Of a stretch of 64,000 nucleotides of DNA, positions 30,601 through 42,098 are shown in pieces. Every line of letters starts with the position of its first letter. Positions within the stretch are counted from its first letter, which is position 1. This DNA comes from Rhodosorus marinus (lineage: Eukaryota; Rhodophyta; Stylonematophyceae; Stylonematales; Stylonemataceae). The DNA is taken from NCBI GenBank assembly GCA_029953675.1, contig JAMWBK010000011.1, forward strand, positions 682,001-746,000, given 5' to 3'. The position numbers and the translations under genes are program-made. Under the pieces are notes generated by a model. That model saw only the letters and a list, made by a program, of their open reading frames with translations, made no database searches and was not told the DNA's origin.

Positions 30601-33600
30601 CTTCCACTAACTCTCTTCACGTGCTTGCGAGATCTAGTGGCTGACACCGAGGTGTTGTCACAAGATATTCACTGCGCTGTGAAACGGAGGGCGTTGTATT
30701 ATTTAACATCTGCTGGCAGTACTACAGCATTGAGCATCTGCGAACAAAAACAAACTGATTCCTTGCACTTTCAAGCAAGGATCCACAGGGCAAGTTGACC
30801 CGGGAAATTCCCACAGCACAACTACGTTGAGCCTCCGTAAACAAAACGATCCTTACTATTTGTCCAGCGGCTGCGAACCGGTATGCCACCGGGTGGAAGC
30901 AGAAACATGTAAGCACCCAAATGCGCGGACGGGAGGGGAGGCATTCGAGCGAAGCCCTCACCTGAATATACCGATGACAAAGTATTCCAGATCCCGGAAA
31001 TGCCACTGTGTGGTACGCATCATTCCTTCGAATGCAACCGGGTGATGGCAGCACTCAGATAACCTCTGATGGCTGAGACGAAGATACTAGCCCCTTTTCT
31101 GGCTGTGAAGGTTGCACATCCAGTTTAAACGCACCTAAATATCGCTCGTTACTTGAGCCCAGAGCCCTCGTGGTAACTACCCTGGCCCTCACTCACTTTA
31201 CGACCAACGATGCCATCAGCCTGACACATCAACACACCCGAAACAACAGAATCTAAGAAGTAAATACCCTTTAATAGGAACCATGCACCTAGATAAATCA
31301 ATTGAAAAATATTTACGTCAAATTGAGCTCTAAATTAACACTTCGATGAGTCCAAAGAAGAACAGCCCTCGACCGTGGTTGATGCGTTGACATCCCCTCG
31401 CCCTAAAGCCAGGACGAATGTAGAAAATCAAATACAATTCGGTCATTTCGTTTTGGAGATACGTGAGTGATTATTACAGTAAAAAAACGCCTTACCGATA
31501 TCATTAATTTGATATTTGTTAATATTATTAGAGGTCAGTGGTTTTAGCGTATTTTTTATAGCGTAATTTTCGGGTATGTGAGGGTGTGTAGTTTTTAGAA
31601 GAAAATTGGTTGATATTTTGGAGCATGGCGGGCGTTCCATCTCTCCGTCTTGAGCTCTATTTGAGGTCATCAAAGGGTTTTGCTACCCTTGGTGAAGGAC
31701 TAGATCCGGTTGACGCCGATGAACAGCACCCGTGTAAGACAAATTTTGATGTTAACAACTACACACACACAAACAAGATTTACCTTTGGTGGAATAGAGG
31801 TGATCCCTAGATGGTGTGAGCGGCATATGCAAGTTAGGTAGGGTTTGGTCTGTAATCTTTCCCCCAGCACAACTCCTTCGAATGCCAGGGTCTGAACTTG
31901 TCTCTGTTAAAAGGCTTCGTGGTTTTTGGTCCCAGGACGGAAGGTGAGCTCTTTCCTTAGGCACTTGGAAAGGATCCTCTTGCACTGAAATGGGTTATCT
32001 TATTTCAGCTCTCGCGAGTATTCTTGCAAACATTAAGGGAACTGCAATTTTAACGCAACGGTTGCGCTTGGTGTGACGATATACGGCACGAAATTATTGT
32101 TTATAGAACTTTGCGTTTACAGCAGAAGCGCTGAAAAGGGGAAGAAACCAGAACCAGCGGACAGAGAAGAGTTCCGTTGGAGCAGCATTCTTAGAAGAGA
32201 AGGACCCAATCGCATGCATTGTTTTCCTCTTGTTTTCTTTTGCTCATGGTCGTGCAACATGTCAACTTCCAATCAACAGACTTGCCCTTTGAGCCTGAAA
32301 GCACCCGAGAGGATTGTCCGCAAGGCTCAAAAGTTCAGTTCTTACGAACAATTTGCAGTGAACAGAACCGCAGACTTCGTGCAAAGTTTTCAAAACACAC
32401 CGCACAAATCCCTAGGGCGCGTCCCAATCCTGGATGCGCAAAATAGAATGATGTACGGCCATCCACGCTGGGATCCTTGTGGGGTTCGAGTGAACGAGGC
32501 CAGTGCAAAATTCTTGCCTCACTAATCTTTGTGGAGGGGGCGTAGGCAGCTTCAAAAAAAGGGCTACATGTTCAAAGATTCATCGTACAAACAAGATAAT
32601 CTACGAGGAGAGTGAAGGCCACGTTACCCCCTAACCGCTCCATTTTGTGTTTTGCCAAACTGCAGCCATCTCCACCACCGGTAAACCTTTTGTCTCAACG
32701 ACCACCTTCCCAATACGTCAGCTTCTCAACTACCCGAAGAACCGGAAAAAAAGAGGCGAGGATCCAAAAGCTCGAGATTTGACAGAAAATCCTCGAAACA
32801 TTTTAATTAAACATTCCCACAAAACTCTCATAGGAATTCCCAGGTCAGAATCATCGAGAAAACCATCACAACTTTCGTAGGGCGAGGGAGTTCCAGTCTA
32901 GACCTCCCTCATCCCGCACATCTCCATAAATATTTGAATTGCTCTTGAATAATCACCCTACGCGATCCAATAAGGGTAATAATTATCCAAAACAAGCTAA
33001 ATAGAAACATATCATCCTACTCTAGGATTTATTTTTCTTTGAATAAGATCGTAGTCCATTTCCAGCATCCCTCGCCCTTTCCAAACAGTAGATTAATATT
33101 GAATATTTCAAGATCCAGGGGACCTGCGTAAGCGCAGTATCTAAATGTAGAGTATGCAAACAGGAAGAACTTCTCTGCGGTTGATCAACCAATTGGGATG
33201 ATGTTGTTTGAGTATATGTCAAAACTAACAAAAACTCGAAAATCCCTCGCCAGTGCTTCGTTTTCCATCACGCAGCTTCTCGGAAACAGCACTTTACTGA
33301 AAGCCCTTTTCGAATCCGCTAGAAACTCTCCCAAAATCTGACTATTTTCTTTCGAAAAAAAAAGAGGAAGAAGAAAACGATGAATTCCCCAAACAGCTGG
33401 CACGCTTCCATGACGTTAGAAACCCACCTCTGCCATCGGTACCATTTTTGTAGGGTCGGCTTACTTTCAATATTATTTTTTTTCCAGAAATATATTGGAA
33501 GAGACGGTCTCAGTTCACACGCAGTTGCGATGGGCGAGGATGGGACTTTGGAACGGTTGTCGGAAAAATGATTCTACATTATTAATATAGAGTCTAGAAT

Positions 33601-34662
33601 ATGATTTAAATAGGTTTTAAGGAAATAAAATTATCGACTATAGTCTATTTATAAGAAATAGGCTCTAATAAATGATAGGGCCTGATAGCTTCCGTATTCT
33701 TTCAAATGAGGAGGTTCAGATTTAGAGGAAACGGCATCATAATATTCTTATTCAAGAATACAAGCTTGTAAAATATCTTATATTTAAAATTATAGATGCT
33801 AAATATGAATGTATTGTCATGTTTTAGATTCTTCTGTTGGCATTGTCCAGGTGTTCCCCTTACACAAGGACGAGGGGCGAGGGAACGGGGTAGCCAATTT
33901 TTCAACTGCTAAAAAAGAAAGTCTTCTTCTTCTTTCATCTAGTTTTCTTTAATTCGCTCCTCCACCCAACCCCGCCCAAAACAATCCTTTTTCTAAAACG
34001 TTCCATTCACCGCTTCAGTGGCTTTTGATAATATTCTTTTTCGAAAATAAATTAATATGATTCATCTGCAGGACGAGGGTTTGTGCACAGGATGCGTTTG
34101 TTTGAAGTTTTTTTTTTCGCTATCTCGGACGCTAATCGAAATGTTCTAATAGTTTTCACCATTCTCGATACTGCAAGTTGTTCTCGCGAAGACCTAAATC
34201 GTGTTTTTCCGAACATTTTATAAAGGACTGAGACTGGTCTAAACAGGTGAGGAAAAACGACGATATTGTATTTTGGTTATTTGTTAAAGGAAACTTCCTT
34301 TTTGGGAGGACGATGACGGCTTTTTCGGGGGTTTCGATGGAGGACCTAGTTGCACCGAAGCGAGGGCTATGGACCATATTGCACAGACAGACATTTTACA
34401 GTTCCCTTACGGCGACAAAACTTTTGATCTTTGGGGAGTGTCTCATCGCCAGAATCAGTTGGATCCGTCTTCTGTATCATCCAGCTGCGATGTTATATAT
34501 ATAGAGTTTACTGTGGGAGGTTGGAAGGGTCTGCGTTGGACTACCCACAGAGTCGTGGGTGGCGAGCAAAGATTTGGGGGAAGGAAAAGTTAGTTAGGTA
34601 CAGGGGATCTACTGAGGTGGGAGTGGACGGTGCTCTATGCTAGGTAGGGGTTGACTTTGGGT
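30601..34662. other. 4-kb intergenic region, AT-rich in parts
   Basis: AT-rich blocks lie at about 31250-31600, 32930-33060 and 33570-34060. A 150-codon plus-strand frame at 32073-32525 is the longest but has no recognisable domain or leader. From about 34240 the plus strand becomes G/T-rich, the leader of the zinc-finger gene at 34663. A TATATATA stretch at about 34494-34502 could be its TATA element. Confidence 0.45.
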
Positions 34663-36099
34663 ATGAATTACATTGGGGATATTTTGGATTGGTGTCGGCC
34701 GTCGACAATCGCGTGGCTGCTACAGGTTGAGAACGATGGCAGTGCAGTATCAGAAATGGCAAACGAGCGTGGGCTGTTCGTTCTGGACTTCACTTCGAAC
34801 CTTCCGGTCACCGGAACGTTCCTTAATGACTTTTCGAAACCGACTTTGTACTTGGTCAAGGAGATGTCCGCGGACCTCGTCCAAGGATATGGATGGATTA
34901 TGACTCAAAACAGCACCGAGGGCTATAGTGGACCCTTGGATAGCGTGGAAAGGACTCGGTTTGTGAAGTCTTCCACTATTGCCGGGGGATTGCGATATGC
35001 ACAGGTTTCACAGACTTCTGGGGATTTCTTGTCAGTGATCTACTGTGAGGAGTCCGCAAACGATTTAGCATGCGTGAGTGTGAGAGTGGAGCGGAAAACC
35101 GGTAAAGTGCTTGAGCAGAGCACGTTCGAGCTGCAGAGGACCTGCTCTTTCTGCTCTTTGAGGACGTCCTGTTGCAAATGTCCCTCGACGCTGAAGAACG
35201 GGGAACGTGACCTCCTGCACGAGATCACCTTTGATCAACTGCATGAAGAGGGTCTCAAGTCTTCCGAAAACGGAGATTATCTGGACGGCGTTTGGAACGC
35301 CTTCATCCTGTTCTGGAACACGTATATGGAGGGACGCTGGGTGTACGAGTCCGGAATTGGTCTGGATTTTGTCTTCGAATACAAGCTGATATCAAGTCCA
35401 ATGAAGGTTGGGCAGCACATCGCCGCCATCGATGAATACTCTCAGAGGAAGGCTCACGAGACGCTTGCGCGGTCTGAGATGAAATATGAGAACCAAGTTA
35501 ACGCCGCTTTTGAGGAGATCGCAGCTGAGATCCTCGTATCCACCTCCGAGGCGGATACACTTGCACCGCTTGGCCAACGATCAACAATCCCACTCCACTC
35601 AGAACGGATATTGCACGCGACTGCCTCCGAGCGATCGTTGAAGACCATGAGCGATGGGAACGTACCTTCGTCTTCCAACTCCCTGCCCGGTTTCCATGAT
35701 TGCAGCCAATGTGGAAAGCATTTTGCTCGAAACTATGACCTCCGACGCCACTATGATGCGGTCCACCTGCAGCTGAGACAGCACAAGTGCAAGGACTGCG
35801 GAAAGGGTTTCAACCAAGCGTCCCATCTTCGCGACCATTGGAGTCAGATCCACGGCGAAAAGCACATCCGTTGCACGTTTCCGGGCTGCAACAAGACGTT
35901 TGCCGTTAGACATCGCTACGACCGACACGTCAAGGGCTCGCACCACGGTCGATCCTTCGGATGCGACAAGTGCAATCGATCATACAGAGAACGAAGTCAC
36001 ATGCTCAAGCATAGGCGCACTTGCAACGGGACGCCTTCTCCGAGGAGGCAGAATAACAACAACGGAAGCGTAGCTTTCGCTTTATTTTCGCAGTTCTAG
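34663..36099 (+). CDS. Four-finger C2H2 zinc-finger protein (canonical family member)
   Basis: Single exon of 478 residues from the ATG at 34663 (MNYIGDILDWCRPSTIAWLL). The C-terminal third has four fingers starting near residues 347, 376, 404 and 434. The first two are CxxC; the third is Cx4C (CTFPGC); the fourth (CDKCNRSYRERSHMLKHRRTC) ends in Cys, a C2HC form. Finger order and helices match the paralogs downstream: ARNYDLRR ~ their degenerate first finger, NQASHLRD ~ QSGHRNE, AVRHRYDRHV ~ GVKSRMERHV, RERSHMLKH ~ KQKSHLQKH. The N-terminal 340 residues show no known domain; a Cys cluster (CSFCSLRTSCCKC) sits near residue 165, and a DGVW block near 220 resembles the NGVW/HGVW block of the paralogs. 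A nuclear DNA-binding role is inferred from the fingers. Confidence 0.82.
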   Translation: MNYIGDILDWCRPSTIAWLLQVENDGSAVSEMANERGLFVLDFTSNLPVTGTFLNDFSKPTLYLVKEMSADLVQGYGWIMTQNSTEGYSGPLDSVERTRFVKSSTIAGGLRYAQVSQTSGDFLSVIYCEESANDLACVSVRVERKTGKVLEQSTFELQRTCSFCSLRTSCCKCPSTLKNGERDLLHEITFDQLHEEGLKSSENGDYLDGVWNAFILFWNTYMEGRWVYESGIGLDFVFEYKLISSPMKVGQHIAAIDEYSQRKAHETLARSEMKYENQVNAAFEEIAAEILVSTSEADTLAPLGQRSTIPLHSERILHATASERSLKTMSDGNVPSSSNSLPGFHDCSQCGKHFARNYDLRRHYDAVHLQLRQHKCKDCGKGFNQASHLRDHWSQIHGEKHIRCTFPGCNKTFAVRHRYDRHVKGSHHGRSFGCDKCNRSYRERSHMLKHRRTCNGTPSPRRQNNNNGSVAFALFSQF

Positions 36100-36459
36100 A
36101 TCTCTCCGCGGAAACCGAACAGACTCCGGCGAGGCCGGCAACGAGCTTTGGAAAACTTAAGAGCTCGAAGTTCTCTCCTCACTTTCATTTATATATATCT
36201 AATTCTCTTAGGAGCGTCCTTCTCTCAACAAGCGCTCGTCTCTTAGAGGGCCGTTGACGGACATTGTATATAAGGAACGATGATAAAATACCTCCAACAA
36301 ACTAGTTCATGCTGCGTTGACATGCCAAGCGGTATTTCTCACGGTAGATTCTCAGAAGTTGGGACTCTCAATGACCGAAAAAACTGTTCTTAATTATATT
36401 TTTCGTTAGGACTCCGTAGAGCCATTATTCCTAGTTTGGCTATTTACAAAAGGGGTGGA
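36100..36459. other. Convergent 3' spacer between two zinc-finger genes
   Basis: About 360 bp between the stop of the plus-strand gene and the stop of the minus-strand gene. Both 3' untranslated regions should lie here. Nothing else is seen. Confidence 0.5.
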
Positions 36460-37125
36460 TCATGATGCTCGGGAAAACTCAATTTCCTCCCAGGGCGTGC
36501 TTCCGTCGATCTCGTATTCATCGTTATTGCAGTCAAATGACTGACTTGGTACTTCAAAGAAGGGAAAATTCTTGTGCTGCTGAGGTACTTCTAGTGAATT
36601 GTCTTCCCAATCCTTGGTATCCCATGCGCCTAAGTCGTTGTCGACCCGTTCAGTAGTCTGATTCTGGTGGTTAAAACCGTCAGGGTATATCGGAAACTCT
36701 GTGCCTTGAATCCAATACCCTCCTTCTTCCGTTCCTGAGGTCGGCTGACGAATATCTTGAGCAACAAAACGATCATCTGCATAGTTCTCCTGAGATTGGG
36801 GTCCTGCACCAGGCTGCGCCAAGGAGGGCAAAGTCCGAGCGGAGGCTTCCGGCTCTGGTGCGGTGCTCATGAGTTCCAGACTTTCGTAGTCGGCAGCCAT
36901 GTGCTCACGCCTTGTGTGCAGATTCAATTGAGCCTTCCAGTCGAAGTTCATATTGCAGGTTATGCAGGCATACTTCTTAATACCCAAGTGCACCACGGCC
37001 ACATGGTGATCTCGGTTCCAGCTTCTTGTAAAGCTCTTCCGACAAAATTCAAAAGTACAAGGAAAGATCTTCCTTTGCCTCTTCCTTGGACTGGACTTCC
37101 TCTTGAAGCTCTCGTTTCGCAACAT
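36460..37125 (-). CDS. Two-finger C2H2 zinc-finger protein
   Basis: Single exon; the first ATG downstream of a TATA box gives 221 residues (MLRNESFKRKSSPRKRQRKI). A basic, nuclear-localisation-like stretch is followed at once by finger 1 (CTFEFC, a Cx4C form, from residue 23) and finger 2 (CITCNMNFDWKAQLNLH, from about 54). Finger 1 has Arg at the helix position normally Leu (TRSWNRDHH), like the QSGHRNEH finger of the downstream array, and a similar HLG-type linker follows. The remaining 140 residues are acidic and rich in Gln, Pro and Trp (LGAWDTKDWEDNSLEVPQ), resembling an activation region. The gene is convergent with the four-finger gene. A regulatory role is inferred; the target is unknown. 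Confidence 0.72.
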   Translation of the reverse strand: MLRNESFKRKSSPRKRQRKIFPCTFEFCRKSFTRSWNRDHHVAVVHLGIKKYACITCNMNFDWKAQLNLHTRREHMAADYESLELMSTAPEPEASARTLPSLAQPGAGPQSQENYADDRFVAQDIRQPTSGTEEGGYWIQGTEFPIYPDGFNHQNQTTERVDNDLGAWDTKDWEDNSLEVPQQHKNFPFFEVPSQSFDCNNDEYEIDGSTPWEEIEFSRAS

Positions 37126-37222
37126 ACTTTCCAATCTGGACGTCTTCCTCAAGCCTATCACCGGCTCCAAACTGTCCACGCGTTGCCAAGCACCCTCCCA
37201 AGAGTTCACCCTCCCCCCCCTC

Positions 37223-37228
37223 TTTATA
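37223..37228 (-). promoter_or_regulatory. TATA box of the two-finger gene
   Basis: On the minus strand this reads TATAAA, preceded by GT and followed by GAGGGGGGGG. It lies about 98 nt upstream of the ATG at 37125, which argues against the in-frame GTG at 37209 being the start. Confidence 0.5.
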
Positions 37229-40200
37229 ACAGTTCAACAAGACGGATTCTCATCCCACCAGGTGGGCACAGCGCGCTAGGGATGCAACTAGGTGCAGCTC
37301 AATGCACTGACAAAATCAGCATCTTTAACGCTTCATTTCCTGAGAAAAATTTCAATCGCTATCGCGTCAAGCAAGGCGCGCACCTGCCAAAAGCTCGAAA
37401 GCAGAACGCCGAACATCAGGGTGCTGTCATTCGCCCTCCGGCTTCTTCTTGCGGCTCATCTCAACCCATCCGTACTCAATCGAAATTTACCAGAATTCCA
37501 CTAGTTCCTCAACATCAGGGTCCTCATCAGGGTCCCAACCCCCCAACCCTCTCATTATCGCAACTGCTCAATAGCTATTAAAAGGAAGCTAACATCAACC
37601 GCTGCCGTCAACGGGCCAATAAAAAAGATCCCAAGCAAAAACTTTTGCACTAAACTATATTCTTGAACTCAAAATGGCGTGAAAAACAAAAGGAAAAACG
37701 TCCTCCATAGATTTCTCGTGCTTCATTGGTTATCCAACTTCATGACGACGAAATAAAAGTCACTCCATTGGTTAAAGATGAGAACTGTAGATTTTCCGAG
37801 AAAGCAACATTTCTTCTCAATACACAAAAATAGATTGTTTTCGGACAGGTGTCCTCGTTTTAGAGGTCAAATGGCAGTGTCGCGAACGTGTGATAATTTG
37901 GTGGGGAGGGGGGGGGGGTCCTTCCTTTTTGTTGGTTTGATGGAATGGGGTTGGTGGGGACTCGAGTTATCGTCCTCCTAGCTCTGCTAATGAACTCGTG
38001 TGTTCCCGCCCCCCAAAAATGTACGTTTCTTGGATTTTTGGATATAAAATGAAGGATTAAGGAGTTTTCTGCAGTACGCAAAAGGGCGTCTTTCAACCTA
38101 AGGATGCGATCTATTTTGATCCGAAAGACCAGGTATTGATAGATGCGCATAAAACATTGACGATACGACTATATTTATCAGATTCGAAGAGAGTATTTTT
38201 GATTCTGCGCTGCTGCAATTTTGAAGACTTTACTAGGAGCGCAGGTGGCGATGGGATGGAGTTGGGCGGGATTGGACGAAGAAGTTGTGTGATGTTGATA
38301 GAAAGTAGAGCGTGTCTCTCTGGACTTTAACCAGAGGCTGGGTGAATCAAGGATTGGAAATTTAAATTTCGTTTTACTGGGGTCCCGATAGGGGCCTCTA
38401 TTCCGTGCCGAAGGGAACGCTCGGCGTGGGAAAGATTGCCCTACAGGTGTTGTTGAGTACCCCCCGCTCAATTCACGACGTGTACGACAACAGCGCAGAC
38501 CCCGGGTCCCTGTAATCAAGAGGGGAGTCGGGTGAGGAAAAGATTGTGTTGAAGGGAGCCTAGAAAGAGGACGAGACCACGAGGAAGCAAGGACTTGTAC
38601 ATAGAGTATTCGCACGCGAGAGCCAGCAAGCGGAAGACCCTATCATACTTGTAGGGTTTTAAGGTCCTCGTGCGGTTGAATCCACCAATACGTCTCGAGC
38701 ATACACCACGCCTCCCCCAGATAAATCCGAAGCTCGAAAGATCACGGCATATTCACAGCATAGTGATCTCAGCAGATGACAAAGATTCCATTCCGATTGT
38801 ATTCCCAACATCGACCACTTCTGAGGAGACCCTGGAACGCAATCTGAAACAATTTTATTTCCATAATTCAAGAACCTGGCTCCTGTGCTCAACATTTTTC
38901 CTATAAATTTTAGTCAGTAAACGCAGCTACATGAATAACAACTGATTTGGTTGGAACCTTTTTTGTCAGTGTAGGTACTCGAAATTTGTTCCAATGAATA
39001 CGCAAAACGTTCAGACTCCTTCAGCGCTAGACGACAGGGTGACGTTTTCGCCAAATTGATGAAGCGCTCCACGTTTTCAGATGAAATCAGCGTTCGGCTA
39101 CCTTGGGAAGAAAAGCTGTGACGAGAGAGCTGGCTTCCGATAGTAGATGGCGTTTGCAGGTTTGCGGTCTGGGAAACAGTCCTGAAGTCAAGCCGCGGCA
39201 AGCATTCGACGAATCCAAAGATGAAAGGCGCAATAAATCCCCGAGGGGACGCAGCCGACTGGAGGATGGTCACATTCACAAAGGCATCCCAGCAGAGAAC
39301 CTGCCCGTCGTCGAGTATGAGCACTACGCTCCCACGTTGAGGGCAAGGGAGGGCTAACTATCTAACCGCTCAACCTATTCGGACAAAGATCGTGCCTGAA
39401 GACTGCATTCTAGGAACGAATCTGCACCGACAGAATGCGGTCGGTCCTCTCTTCATTCGACGGTTTTGTACGTAAGCTGATGCTTACAACTTGGCAAAGG
39501 AAAACGGCGTTTCTCTCCGTATCGCAGCGTGCATGTGATGGCTGTTATAGCTCAAGTTCCGATTTGCCAGATCTCATAAACGATATTGTGACACTTTATT
39601 TGAATTCCGGATAGTAGTAAAACGGTATAGATCATGAAAATAAAAACAAATAGAGAAGTACAGAGCGCGTTCATTCCAAAAAGAACTGTAAACGAGATCC
39701 TTAAACTAGAGGATACCGTCCCTTATTTAAGCCCGATCATGTCTTAACACAATAACAGCTGTCCATATATATTTGTAAAACACTACTAATTTTGTGCCCC
39801 ACTAGTTTTCTGACAGCCTGTCGGCACCGGGGTAGAAATTATTTTCGTATTGTATATTGTTGTGGTTGGTTTAGATCTTGTTAGAATGAATGGATTCAAA
39901 CTTTTGACTTGAAGAGTCTAAATTTGGATAGGCGGTTGTGGATATTTCTCCAATTTGGTGGGGACAGGGTTCAGCCTTTGGCGAATGGAAAATATCGGAA
40001 ATGGCTTTTGGAAGGGGAAGCGACGAACCGGTTGGATCTGGGATGCGGACTCACGACCACCGAGGGTAGTTTTCCGAGATTGTTTCTTGGACGGTTGCTA
40101 GCTGCGTCAAGTAGAAGCAGTATCACGACCATTTCATTGGGGAGCGCTTGCTGTTTCAACAGCAGGGTCTGTTGCTTTGTCGGCATCATGCGCTTTCGAA

Positions 40201-40758
40201 AACCCTAGGGGAGCGATCCATGGAGTTCCAGTCCTGTAGAGCCCCCGTATTCTGGTAGACTTGCCGCTGATATGTTTCCTTGAGGTATCCTCATAGTATT
40301 AGAGCTGGAATCCGCGAAAGCGGAAGTCGTGCATGTCCATGAGATGCCATCGTCGGGTTCACACAATATAGTGCACGTAACAACGTCCGGCAACTGTGGC
40401 CAGCCGGGCTCGCTCCTCTGCACGGGGGTGGAAGCGCCGATCGAATGGATCTTAGTAGCAAGAGTTTTGAGGAATGAAGACGGTGGTAGTGTCCCGTTGA
40501 AACTTGCTAAGGAATAAGGACACCGCGGTCAAGGGCGGGGAGATCGCGGATGGCATTCGTCTCAAGTGGGTGCGTCAGGTAACTCACAGGAACTTGGGAT
40601 TTCATCCTTGCTTTCAGAGGATCGGAGGTATTCCTTTTGATCACTTTGAGGGCACGATCTTTCAGCTATTTTGTTTGTCCTCTGCGGCAGCTGTGGCTTT
40701 GGATTTCTTCGGGCTTGTACATTTCTTTTGTTCGGAGACGGAGCGGCAACCGAAAAGG
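37229..40758. other. 3.5-kb intergenic region and homocitrate synthase leader
   Basis: Contains a G run at 37902-37917 and AT-rich DNA at about 37620-37800 and 39570-39800. A GACAGCCTGTC palindrome lies at 39812. From about 39830 the plus strand is G/T-rich, consistent with a leader for the gene at 40759. Small open frames (for example 38178-38615 minus, 38914-39324 minus, 39909-40208 plus) match nothing known. Confidence 0.45.
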
Positions 40759-42098
40759 ATGTGGTCGATCATAGATTCTACTCTTCGGGAAGGGGAGCAA
40801 TTTATCAACGCTAACTTCTCTCTACCGCAGAAGAAGGAAATCGCGCTCATGTTAGATAACTTTGGGGTGGACTACATCGAACTCAGCAACCCGGCATCTT
40901 CAGAGCAGAGCAGAATAGACTGTACGGCCATCGCCAACCTCGGACTCGGCTGTAAAACTCTAACCCATACGCGATGTAACTTGGAAGACGTTAGACTCGC
41001 CATAGACACAGGAGTCGATGGCGTTGATCTTCTTTTCGGAACCTCCAAATACCTCCGCGACTACGCCCATGGCAAAAGCATCGACTACATAATCGGTAAG
41101 GAAAAATAGCCGCTGCGACCTGATGCACAGCTCATGCAGCGAAGCTGCGCTGGATACCTTGGGGTGCGCCTCCCGTGGCTCGTCCTCTTTGCGTTCTTGC
41201 TGACCCACGTTCTTTCCCATTCTTCTCAACGCCGTGCTTAACAGCAAAAGCCAAAGAGGTGATCAGCATGGCGAAAAATGCGGGCTGCGAGGTTCGGTTC
41301 TCATGTGAAGACAGCTTCAGAAGTGACGCAGAGGATCTGGTTCGAGTCTACCGAGCCGTGGATCGAGTTGGCGTGGACCGTATCGGTATAGCGGATACCG
41401 TAGGGATTGCTCACCCGCAGCAGGTTTCTGAGCTTGTGAGCTCGCTTCGTACTGTTGTCGACTGTGATATTGAGGTGCACTTCCACAACGATACCGGCTG
41501 TGCCGTAGCGAACGCGCATTCGGCTGTACAGGCCGGGGCCACGCACGTCGATACTTGCGTTCTGGGGATCGGAGAGCGGAATGGGATTACTCCTCTGGGT
41601 GGATTTATCTCACGAATGTATGCGGACGATCCTGAGGCTGTGAAAATGAAGTACAACCTGCCCATGATTCCGCACATGGACCACTACGTAGCCAACGCTG
41701 TAGATGTACAGGTACCGTTTAACAACTACTTGAGTGGGTACAGCGCGTTCTCTCACAAGGCGGGAATGCACCTGAAGGCTATGCTTCAGAATTCTTCCAC
41801 GTACGAGGCGTTGAATCCTGACGATTTTGGAGTCTCCAGGGTGGTCAACGTCGCTCACAGACTAACTGGATGGAACGCGGTAAAGAGCCGGGCGGAGCAG
41901 CTGGGATTGTCGCTGCCTGACCAAACGATAAGAGAGGCTACAAAGAGCATCAAAGCGGCCGCCGACGTTCGTCATATAACACTAGACGAGGTGGATCTGA
42001 TTCTACGTGACTTTGATACTCGCCAGATGAACAAGAGGACTGACGAGGGAAGGCTTCATGGCTCGAAGAGCGATCTTCCCACTGCCACGGAATGCTGA
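40759..42098 (+). CDS. LYS20: Homocitrate synthase (lysine, alpha-aminoadipate pathway)
   Basis: Two exons, 40759-41095 and 41245-42098, joined in phase 1 over a 149-nt intron (GTAAGG...TTAACAG); 396 residues. It condenses acetyl-CoA with 2-oxoglutarate to homocitrate, the first step of lysine synthesis through alpha-aminoadipate. The TIM-barrel opens with [12 protein letters not shown], then [13 protein letters not shown] and ASEQSR-like [50 protein letters not shown] (metal-binding His pair), [17 protein letters not shown] and [19 protein letters not shown]. These blocks separate it from 2-isopropylmalate synthase and citramalate synthase. The first ATG gives almost no sequence before the barrel (MWSIIDST), whereas fungal enzymes have an N-terminal extension of some 20-40 residues. 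The frame is open for 255 bases upstream without an ATG, so a short upstream exon could be missing. Confidence 0.88.
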
